Shown here piece by piece: positions 54,880-64,000 of a stretch of 64,000 nucleotides of DNA (positions are counted from its first letter, which is position 1; each line of letters starts with the position of its first letter). Below the pieces are notes generated by a model, which saw nothing but the letters and a program-made list of their open reading frames with translations, ran no database searches and was not told where the DNA came from. Source of the DNA: Larix kaempferi (Eukaryota; Streptophyta; Pinopsida; Pinales; Pinaceae); NCBI GenBank assembly GCA_027924585.1, contig BSBM01000047.1, positions 21,763,501 through 21,827,500 on the forward strand, in the 5' to 3' direction. The position numbers and the translations under genes are program-made.

Positions 54880-56125
54880 TTAATAAAATCCATTAAATAG
54901 TAAAAAAGCAATCCAGAAATTTTGAAAGAGATCTGAGCAAGTCTCACATAAACACACATAAAATTTCCTTCTAGGATAACTCAGCTAATGCGAATTCAGG
55001 ATTTCCAAATAGGATTTAGAGGCTCGCGAATTCATGAAATGAAGCATGGGATTTTATTTTTGGCATCTTATTGATCTCCAGGAACAAGAATTACTTCATT
55101 TGGATACGTTATCATTCATTTATTACTTGCAAACTGGAAACTAGTCAAATTCTAGCTAAATCTAGGAAGGGTGGAGAAATATGAATTCTGCAATTTTATT
55201 CAAGATGAAGGATATAAGAGTAAGAAATTAACTGTTAATACATCATATGTGTTCCAAGAGGATCCTCATATAATTACAAAACATTCTCTCCATTCCTACT
55301 GAACATTATAATACTAGAAATCAATGAATGGCTCTAAGATTCAAATCACATAATTGAAGAAGCTTTCTGAAATTCGACCAGAGCTTGGTTCAACTACAGG
55401 ACCTGCAAATAATATTAGTGATAATGGATGAATGAACCATAATCCTCTCATAGGAAGCTGGGGCACATCTCCCAACCTTAACCAGGGGTACACCTCCCAA
55501 GGTTATGAGGCAAAAATTGCTCTCATACAATTCTTCAAATTGAAAAAATATGTGAATGTGGTGCACATTGGTTTATTTATAACACTGGGTGACTTCAGGA
55601 GCAAGTATCCATAGCTAATGCACCCTCCTTGATTGGATAAGGAAAGCTAGCTTACCTTCCTTTCCTTTTGATTTGCTTTCCTCCTTTTTCCTTTTCTGAT
55701 TGATTTTTTTTGGATTTTCTTCTTTTTTTCTTTTCTAAACTTCATGCTTTCTGATTTTGTGCTACTTTCTGCTTTATCCCGATTTTCCTGATTTTATCCT
55801 GATTTGCTGCTTTTAACATGTTTTTGACCGTGTTTAGAAATTTCCATCCTCCTTGGTCAACTTGGCCTCTCTAATTCGACCTCCTTAGCTTAGCTCATTA
55901 TTTCTAATCCAAATATTAGTAATTAGGAATAAAATTACTCAAACCAACTAATTAATTATTCCAAAGTGCATATTGTGGAATTTAATTAATTAAATGCCTC
56001 CAAACCCTTAAATTAATCCCTTGGAATAATTTAATTCTTTTCCTAGTACTATTGACATCATTAATTAAATATTTAATGCTTATGATCTAGTGACATAGAA
56101 CTTGTCAAAATTTGGGGACATGACA
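54880..56125 (-). repeat. Probable 3' LTR of E6, left limit uncertain
   Basis: The right end is fixed by a purine tract and the terminus GGGGACATGACA. In element sense this is TGTCATGTCCCC. The TATA box TTATAAATAA (minus strand) lies at 55573-55582. The left end was not found, and 54880 is only a guess. Confidence 0.5.
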
Positions 56126-56143
56126 TTCCTCCCTCCCAAAAAT
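56126..56143 (-). promoter_or_regulatory. Polypurine tract of E6
   Basis: TTCCTCCCTCCCAAAAAT on the plus strand reads ATTTTTGGGAGGGAGGAA in element sense. Before it stands TTGAGAACAAGCAA, a context typical of plant Ty3 elements. Confidence 0.75.
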
Positions 56144-57376
56144 TTGCTTGTTCTCAAGCAAAATATCACAAGATGTCCATCATGATTTTGCTGCACTACT
56201 TTGATCATAATCATCTCTCCAAATAAAATCTTCACTACATATGTAACTGAACATGCCTACTTCTATCCAAGTGAAGCAACTGAAAAAGTGTGCCAAGATC
56301 CCATAAAAATATCAGAAATGAAAATATACCACTACTATGAAAACTATAAGTCCATCCAAAGAGGTGTTCCCCATGTAGGAAACTGAAACCAAGTGCAACA
56401 TAGATGAACTAATGTAAAAGAGGGTTGGCTTGCTCCATCATGCCAACATGCAAACAACTGCTCCAAAGACAAACAATGCCAGGATCCCATTGCTGGTATG
56501 GAACTCCCATGGATCGGAATACCATCCAACAAAATCCATTAAGCAAAAGAGTGTCTGGATCCCACTGCTTCAACTACAAGTTCCCAAGTAGCAGTGTCAT
56601 GTGTGGAAAACTATCATCCCATGGAATATCAGGATCCCACTGATAATACTACATCTCCGCAAACATTAGTAATAAGAAAAAATCATCATCATATGAAATG
56701 CCGGGAAATATGAAAACATCATACCACCACATTGGAAAATCATCCTTTCCAAAGAAACCCTGAAGCTTTGAGGGCCCATCAATCAAGATATGCAACTCTC
56801 CATGGTAGGACCCAATCAGGGAAATACTATGCATCACCAAATATGCCTCCAAAGAGATCTAGGCCAAACATTATCAATTCTTTCCACTCCAACAAGAAGG
56901 TTCTCAGGTGCCAAATGCACACAAGAATAAAAAATGTCATCATTGTAGATCAAATGACAAGGGTGGAAGTCCCTTATCCAATCATGAGAAAGATAGGCAT
57001 CATACAAACAACAAAAATGCCTCATTAATTTCTCACAAGTAAAATATGATGAATTCAATGAAAAACCACAAGTGCAAGTAGTACCAATACCCTTAAGGGT
57101 ATATATTTCCAAGGAAGTAATCTCATGGCTCAACTCTCTGCCGCAGGATCCAAAATACAAACATGCACTATCCCAATGGCTCAACTCTCTACCACTGGTT
57201 CCACTCAAGTGGAAAGAACATGTGCTGCATACCTCCATCAAGTATTTACTCATCCAATCAGTGGATGAAAAACCACTCACCAAATCATGTCCAAGTAAGG
57301 AGCTTGTGGCTCCTCCAAGTGCATATCCTCAATAGCTCACCAACGTCCTTTGGCAGTTTGTTTGTTTAGTTGTCTT
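56144..57376 (-). other. E6 interior with loose GGATCCCA repeats
   Basis: No ORF is credible. Four blocks with GATCCCAYTG or GATCCCAT (near 56297, 56481, 56559 and 56632) and nearby TCCATCCAAAGAGG or ACCATCCAACAAAATCC recur at irregular spacing. The rest is plain sequence. Confidence 0.45.
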
Positions 57377-59234
57377 CTACCTACTATGTGCATAATTTTT
57401 TCTACAGGGAGACTCCATGTGAAACATGTAACCTTCCACCCAATCCATGTGTGGATGAATGGTATCTAATGGCAGCAATATGTGCCTATGTTGCTGATCA
57501 CAAAACATATCAATGTCAGAGGCATTAAAAAATTTACATAGAAAAAATTTACCTCCTGGAGTCTTCAACTTTGTGGTGCATCTATCCATAGATGGACATA
57601 ACTCTCTGCTACTTGATTCCAAGGTTATGAAATCAATATCATGGCTGCTAGGGGGAATATGAGACTTTTCCAAACCCCATGTATTTACCATCAAGTCATC
57701 CCGAATGACTGTGGGAGCCTCCTGCTCCTCTTGGGGCATTATCAAGAATTTTTTTTTCACCCAATTCCCATCTTCAAGTGATGTGATTGAAACAAAAGTG
57801 TGGGGTGGAAGAGAATGAGTCAACTCTTTGAAACAATTAGCCACCAAGCATGTGTATCTATGTACCTCACCATCATGGGATGATCCATCAAATGTGAGAC
57901 CGTGTGTCTCTTCCAGAATTATGCATCTCTCATCATGAAGTAACTCATAATCTCTTTGAAACAAGGCAAGTTCTTGGTTACCTTCTTGCTTGATTTCATC
58001 CCTCTCAAGAACATTCAAATCAACATGGTCCTCATGTTCCACCATCACATGATATTCCTCCATATAAATATGAAAATCATCAACCAAAAGGGAATGGTTG
58101 ATTGGAAGGAATATGAGATCTTAGAGTCTCTTGCTAAAGTTTTTGTGACTTGAATCTGAGATTCCAAGAGAGTACTTTGAGTACTTCTCAAAGAATATTG
58201 GGTGGATTCCAACTCATATGATATTTTCAAGATCTTCTTCATTATTCAATAATACGTCATGATACAATCCTGAAAGATCAAACAAATAATCTCTGTCAGA
58301 AATCAATTGTGAAAATTTACCTTTGATGTTTGTCATTGACTTTTGAATCTTCTCCATGTTTTCAATGGAGAGTGGATTTTCTAGTGATGCAGCTCTCCAA
58401 CAATATTGTGACACTAAAGCATGAGTGACATGGAGAATTCCAAGGGTCTCCTTGATCTTCAATGTGTTAATCTTTAATGCCCCTTCAAGGAAGGATGGTT
58501 CGTGATAGTGAACATCCTCTTCTTCAATTTTTCTGGAATCAACTTCATGAAGTTCCATTGAAGTTCAGTAAAAGATGATCCATATCTTGATGCTGCAAAA
58601 TATTCATCTTTAATATCATTAACAACATAACTTAGGCTGCAACTTGGGTGCTCATTCATCTCTGGTGCACCAAAAAACATTTCTCTCAAAATTTCAGCCT
58701 TCTCCAATTCATGAACCCCAACCCTTGAGGGCTCAACCAAGCCAATCTTCCCACTAGAAGTGGCTTCCATCTGGGGCTGCAACAAAGGCCTACAAAAATC
58801 AGAATTGTAGCCATACCTTTGTGCCCAATTCTCCTCCTCATGTGACATTCTTATGTCAGCAAGCTTCTTCTCCAAATTTTCCGATTCACACCCCATTGGT
58901 GTGTGCTTGTTTTCTGCTTCTTGATGAAGCCCAAGAGGTGACTGTAAATCTAATTCATGTTCATCCTTTGGATCAGATCCACAAGATGTCTTACCAATTT
59001 TCACAACATCATCCCCTATAATTATTTTGAGATCACCCACCAAGAAACTAGGAGTGATTTCACCTTCCACATTGCCAACAAATGTTGGACTGCTAGATCT
59101 TCAGTTGTGCATGGACCTTCTTCATATTCTTCCGATGAATGATTTGGTAACTCATCAACCTTATGGCTGCTGCAAATAGGATGATTTATATTTGCAATAT
59201 TTTCCTCATTGTGTTGGCTTGGTTTTGTAACCAA
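57377..59234 (-). pseudogene. Unrecognised ORF group in E6
   Basis: Leftward frames at 59234-59022, 59070-58474, 58558-58214 and 58087-57377 follow one another in three phases with small overlaps. They look like one old gene of about 600 codons broken by two frameshifts and two stops. It is acidic, with Glu-rich helices (LEKKLADIRMSHEEENWAQRYG) and a C-terminal part with SLPPHTFVSITSLEDG and DRCTTKLKTPGGKFFLCKFFN. No zinc knuckle, protease, RT or integrase motif is present. I do not know what it is. Confidence 0.4.
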
Positions 59235-59253
59235 GCTTAGTGCTATGGGAACC

Positions 59254-59925
59254 TGCTAACTAGTAGCAACAGTCTCAATATTAAGCAAAAACAACAAACT
59301 AAATCTGAACTAAAACTAAACTAGCATGTGCATTTTGAATTAAAAAACAAGAACAAGAAATATGACAACTAATTTTGTATTGAAAATGGGGGCAAGCAAG
59401 TGCTTGCAATAACAATACCTCCAAGTGATGAAGGTTGTTGAATAGCTCCAATGGTGAGCAGCTCCAATCTCCAATGGGTCCTTTCTCCAAGGTTGCTACA
59501 ATGGCCAAAAACTCAAGGGAGATTTTGGCAGCATGAGGATAGGAATATGGATGGATGTGAAATGAGGAGCCCCTACCACCTTTTTATAGGTTTTGGTAGT
59601 GGGGAATACCATTTGTGGTTTTGTGGAAACCAATGGTATTGACCAACATGGTTTAGGTACTTTTCCCTCATTTTCCCTCCTTTTTCCTTTTTTGAATAAA
59701 ATTAATATTTTTATTCCCTTTTTAATACTTTTGAGAATTTTGGACCCTTTCTGAGGGGTTTTTATGCTTTTTTAGGAAAAATAATCTTTTTTGAGTGGCA
59801 AAAGGGGTGTACTAAGGTCTTTTGGTGACCTTTTGTTGGCTTTAGAGGCTCAGATGGTGGAAAAGTGGACAAATGGGTCATGTGAATAAGGAAATGAGCT
59901 AGTGAGCACTTTTTAGGTGTTAACA
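59254..59925 (-). repeat. Probable 3' LTR of element C
   Basis: The right end GGTGTTAACA abuts a purine tract. In element sense the LTR opens TGTTAACACC. The TATA box CCTATAAAAA lies at 59581-59590. The left end is taken at TGCTAACTAG, which would give ends TGTTA and TAGCA, but it is not confirmed by a second copy. Confidence 0.5.
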
Positions 59926-59938
59926 GATTGCCCCCTGA
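59926..59938 (-). promoter_or_regulatory. Polypurine tract of element C
   Basis: GATTGCCCCCTGA corresponds to GATGCCCCCTAAT of E4. The following TGTGTGAGG and CGATGGCCGA are also shared with E4 just inside its PPT. Confidence 0.8.
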
Positions 59939-61689
59939 TGTGTGAGGGCAGGAGCTCATCGTATGGCCGATAGACATCATAGTTCTTTTGTCTTTTTTTT
60001 CTGGGGTTTGGGGAGGAGAAGAGACCGATTGGAGACTGGATCTGCTGCCCTTGGAAGCTGCAAAAAATAAACAATATTACATGGCCTCAATATGAATGAG
60101 GAATAATCTCTGATAATGGACGAGGCGGGCATACCCATGCTCGTATCAAGACATATACATAACAATTAGTCCCAAGAAGGGGGATCTAATACATAAAAAA
60201 TTTACTGGCACATCATAATGGTCCAAAGGGGACATTATTTTGGGATGTACTCATGATCATGATGTGACTGATCTCAATAACTGATACACTGGAATAACTG
60301 ATGAACTGCTGAAACTGAAGGTGTCCAACATCTGTAGGGACGTAATGACTGTGAGCCATCTCTGGGAAGTATATGTGCCTGTATACTCGAGGGAGTATAA
60401 AACTGGTGTACATCTGCATACTGTCGCCATGCGCAACCTGGATATCTATAGAAAAAGTGTAACTGGTTGTATCCATAGGTAGACTCTCAAATGTGGAGGA
60501 GTCAGATGGCATCCGGGGTCTTCGACTAATAAGTGAACGAACCAATGCCTTGTGCGAGTCTCAACGATGCGATCAAGGTGTTGAAGTCGAGCATGTGAGA
60601 AACAACCATTTGGAGAAGCACTGAGGACTCTTCTCGAAATGATTCGTAGGCACTCATCATAAATGGTGATGAGTCCAAGACACAGGGACCTCTAGGTCTA
60701 TCCTCTGGAATAAATCTGGTTGTCGTCGACAGAGGGAGACCAGCAACTAACAAGGCCATGATGTTTCCTTGATAGGAGTGCAAGGTGTAGAACTGAAGTG
60801 TGGTAGTACTAATGGTAGGACTGACATACCTGTGGGGATGGGAAGTTCTGGGGTATATAGTAGGTAGACTCAAACTTCCTTTGTTCAGAGCATGATGACA
60901 TGGTTGACCTGGCAGCGTAAGGAACTGACTTGTAGGTGTGGGTATCATTGCTGTTAGGGACTGAAGGGTATGTATTGACTCTGGGGGGGTCAAGCTGATG
61001 GGTGCTGTCTAGGGATTCTCAGGGTGACATACTGCAGAATACTCTGAACAAAGGCGACCAAAATGGGGAAGCTGCCATATGAGTAGACGTGATCTGTTGT
61101 GGCACCGAGAAGCACCATTGGGTCCTTCTTCATGGTTTTAATGAGCTCCAAGAAAAGATAAAAGTGTTCTCTGAAATGGTACTGTCCTGTTGATTTTGTG
61201 AGCCCAGGACTGTTCGTGCTCATTGGTGCTTTCATTTTTAAGGAGTTTGAAAACGATAAGAAGACTCTGCAGTGGTTATGACTACTGTCCTGTTGGTTTT
61301 ACGAGCCTAGGATGGTGATTGCTCGTGGTCGCTTTCATGTTTAGAGAGTCTGAAAGTGGTAAGTGGACTCCATTGGTGTTCTTTTTCGTAAGTTTAGTCT
61401 CCAAGGCCCGAAAAAGCATAAAATGATGCAGATGGAGAACTCTTCTAGCCGATGTGACTAGAGTATTCCTTTTTCGTAATTAGTTTACAAGGTCTAGAAA
61501 AGGGGTAAACTTATACCAGGTAGACGCCCTTTCAGATACATCTACCGAGCATGAAAGGAAGCAAGGTTGCTCGGTGATCTTTTCATTGTTTTAGGAGTCA
61601 GAAAAGAGCTTAACAGAAACTCCCTAAGTGCCTTTTTCGTAAAAGGGATTGCTTGGCCCGAAAAAGGGATAAAATTATACCGAACAACA
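59939..61689 (-). other. 3' non-coding region of element C
   Basis: Shares with E4 the PPT-side start and the block 61130-61680 (E4: 14250-15060), including GACTAGAGTATTCCTTTTTCGTAA and two copies of the 98-100 bp unit near 61185-61390. The frames at 60213-60993 are Pro/Ser/Thr-rich on the minus strand but show no family motif. Confidence 0.6.
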
Positions 61690-62520
61690 AGGGATTGATG
61701 GGAGTGAGAAAAGGTCTCAGGCACCATCATGATTGCGGGATACTGGATCCGGTGACATAAAGATTGTCAAAAAGGGGGCTGCGGCCAATGTGGCACGCAA
61801 ACCGAGGCAATGAGAGGGCATTTTGAAAAAATGGCCAAAAAATATGGAGGTGAGAGCGAGAAATGATCTCAAGCGTCATCACGAGCGTGGAAAACTGAAT
61901 TCGACGATATAAAGATTGTCATAAACGGAGAACGGCGGATGTGGCACGCAAACCGAGGCGATGAGGGGGCATGGAAAAATGCCCAAAAAATCTAGGCGTG
62001 GGAGCGAGAAATGATCTCAAGCATCATCACGAGCACGAAAAACTGAATCCGGCGATATAAGACTCGCTGAAAACGGACGACGGTCGATGGGGCACGCAAA
62101 CCGAGGCGACAAGGGGGCATGCAAAAAATGCCCTAAAAATTTGGGCGTGAGAGCGAGAAATGATCTCAAGCATCATCACGAGTGCGAAAAACTGAATCCG
62201 GCGATATAAGGCATGTCAAAAATGGATGACGACCGATGGGGCACGCAAACCGAGGTGACGAGGGGGCATGCAAAAAATGCCCTAAAAATCTGGGTGTGAG
62301 AGCGAGAAATGATCTCAAGCATCATCACGAGCGCGGAAAACTATATCCGACGATATAAGACTCGCTGAAAACGGACGACGGCCGATGTGGCATGCAAACC
62401 GAGGCGACGAGGGGGCATGGAAAAAATGTCCTAAAAATCTGGGCGTGAGAGCGAGAAATGATCTCAAGCATCATCACGGGCATGGAAATATGAATCCTCC
62501 GGTGCAAATGGTGCGAAAAA
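61690..62520 (-). repeat. Six tandem copies of a 149-bp unit in element C
   Basis: The landmark GCGAGAAATGATCTCAAG recurs at about 61706 (variant), 61856, 62004, 62153, 62302 and 62451, so the spacing is 148-150 bp. Each unit also has CATCATCACGAG, GAATCCGGCGATATAA, GGCACGCAAACCGAGGCGA and GAGGGGGCATG. The inner copies differ by few bases, so the array is young or homogenised. It sits between gag and the 3' region. Confidence 0.9.
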
Positions 62521-62735
62521 CGAAGGTCATAAGGACTCCCGAATGGTCAAAGCAAATAACTAGGTTAAAAAATGGCTACAAATGAAGGTGACCCCACCAA
62601 GCCAAGGATGTAGTGGTGGGGAGAAATGATGACCCGCGGGGGCGAAATACTATGTGTATCAAATCAACTCAAATATACAAGTGACACATGACCTCAAAAA
62701 TGGTTGAGATCACGAATGTGAAAAAGTGAGCAGGG

Positions 62736-64000
62736 TTAATGACCTGCCCCCATGCTATGTGCATGGGGTTTGTTATTGTGGATCACATATGTGTTGGTTT
62801 GAACGATGGGCTCATGGAGGTTTTGAGATAGAGATGATGGGGAAGGTTCAAAATGATTGATCATGCCCCCTATCCCGGGGTTGAGGTAATCTATTATGCC
62901 CCCTAACTCAGAGGTTTCAATGTGGTGCGGATGTTGTCTCAGAGAGAGATCAATAGGGCATTGAGCAACTGCTGGCGGGGTGTTATACCATGAGGCTGTG
63001 GGCTGTGGTGGCATACTGAAGTGATGATATGATGATGGGGGATTCCCTTTGTGGGGTGGATGCCCCCAGTATCTCCGACGAGAATCACGATGATGATGAG
63101 TAGGCAAGGTTTTGGGCCTGCCCACATGTTGTGGACATGTGGTTTCCTTGTCGATTTGAAAGGGTTGAACATGTGTGTCAAAGGGATCAATGGAAGGGGT
63201 CGACCGGACAGTGGAAATCGTGTAAATAGTGTTAGTTTCTTCCGAGGAGGAAGATGGTGGGGGATGAATTTTCTCAATGAGAAGAGGGGATATCTCGAGG
63301 TCGACGTTATTCATCTCGTACAAGGCTGCTCTGTAATCTGGGAGATCGGGGCAGTGATGTGAATAATGGCCGTAGATTCCGCATATTGCACAAGGATGGT
63401 TTGTGCGCAATGATTTATCACGAGGCTTAGGGGTTGGATCTAGTTCGACAACCGGGATGTTGGGGTTGTCGTCAAGCATTTGCATGTGTTCCTGTAATGC
63501 AGGTAACTGTGGACACTGATGGGTTGGATGGCCTAACTCATCACACAACGAGCATTTTGGAGGAGCACGGAATACGGGGGGAGGTTTAACTGCCTTGGGT
63601 GGGGGTGCTGCAGTGTATGGTTGTGGGCCTCTTCCCCCAGTGGACCTGATGAGAGGAGGGGGATTCGTAGATGACGAAGGAGTAGTGATACCGGGAGGTG
63701 GTTGAGTAGAAGTGATAATGGGTTGCACTGGTTGCAGAATGATATTTGGTGTCGGCGGGGGCACGGGAGATGAAATATACCACACGGGTAATCCCAGGGT
63801 TAACCCGGGGAGACTAAGGGTAGCCATAACCGGAGTGCTTACTACACCTGAGGGAGGAAATAGAAAGGGGATTGTGTGGATGGGTGTAACGCCAATATGA
63901 CTAGGGACCAATGGTGGTTTAGGTAACAAGGATGGTTGATTGTTGGGTGTTTGTGTATTGTGTGAAAGAGTACAGAGGTCAGCGACGTGGGTCTCCGGTG
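62736..64000 (-). CDS. Gag of element C, two zinc knuckles, runs off the window
   Basis: The frame is open from the right window edge to a stop at 62736, more than 420 codons. It is strongly Pro-rich (PPGITTPSSSTNPPPL). Two CCHC knuckles read CSLCDELGHPTHQC and CAICGIYGHYSHHC, about 50 residues apart. His-rich and Pro-rich stretches follow to the C-terminus (PHAHSMGAGH). No protease or pol follows; the 149-bp repeats start about 200 bp later. Zinc knuckles plus position make gag likely. The start and any capsid domain lie outside the window. Confidence 0.7.
   Translation of the reverse strand, partial: PETHVADLCTLSHNTQTPNNQPSLLPKPPLVPSHIGVTPIHTIPFLFPPSGVVSTPVMATLSLPGLTLGLPVWYISSPVPPPTPNIILQPVQPIITSTQPPPGITTPSSSTNPPPLIRSTGGRGPQPYTAAPPPKAVKPPPVFRAPPKCSLCDELGHPTHQCPQLPALQEHMQMLDDNPNIPVVELDPTPKPRDKSLRTNHPCAICGIYGHYSHHCPDLPDYRAALYEMNNVDLEISPLLIEKIHPPPSSSSEETNTIYTISTVRSTPSIDPFDTHVQPFQIDKETTCPQHVGRPKTLPTHHHRDSRRRYWGHPPHKGNPPSSYHHFSMPPQPTASWYNTPPAVAQCPIDLSLRQHPHHIETSELGGIIDYLNPGIGGMINHFEPSPSSLSQNLHEPIVQTNTYVIHNNKPHAHSMGAGH

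Noticed and set aside
60213-60993. Ser/Thr/Pro-rich ORFs as extra genes of element C
   Set aside because: Two overlapping frames of low complexity without a motif; more likely non-coding 3' region.

Overview
This 64 kb window looks like plant nuclear DNA from a large, repeat-rich genome. Nearly all of it is nested LTR retrotransposons, most of them read from the minus strand. I see no intact host protein gene, rRNA, tRNA or CRISPR. A gymnosperm such as a conifer is my best guess. It rests on the very long Tat/Ogre-type Ty3 element, its long AT-rich leaders and the heavy layering. That is an inference; no species-specific marker was recognised.

Layout, left to right. 1-1850: non-TE sequence with a diverged 184-bp duplication and two plant Pol III type promoters (USE, 26 bp, TATA) driving possible small RNAs. 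1850-12202: remnant of a Ty3 Tat-like gag and leader (E1), split by a full-length Ty1/copia element (copia-1, 4437-11640, perfect TSD, LTRs nearly identical). 12203-43168: one huge Ty3 Tat/Ogre-like element (E4) on the minus strand. Its parts are a 3' LTR, polypurine tract, long repeat-rich 3' region, an antisense spliced PMD-like ORF, an extra RNase H, integrase, RT-RNase H, protease, gag, long leader, PBS and 5' LTR. Two later insertions split it: copia-2 (15990-22746) inside the antisense ORF, and a second Ty3 element, E3 (30080-39469), inside gag. Both breaks can be closed in frame across their target sites.

43169-44188 repeats the PPT-side interior of E4, so the LTR at 42205 is shared by two tandem units. 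A 27-unit AT run ends that copy. 44247-47955 is the leader, PBS and 5' LTR of another minus-strand Ty3 element (E5). 48129-51569 is the 3' end and long LTR of a plus-strand Ty3 element (E7), followed by a 12-copy 78-bp minisatellite. 54880-59250 is part of a further minus-strand element (E6) with an unrecognised broken ORF. 59254-64000 is a Tat-related element (element C) with gag but no pol between gag and the PPT, and with six 149-bp tandem repeats.

Order of events: E1 and E4 are oldest. E3 (LTRs about 94-95 percent alike by eye) and copia-2 (about 95 percent) inserted into E4 later. Copia-1 (about 99 percent) is youngest. Copia-1 has a badly damaged pol, so it was probably moved by proteins from another copy.
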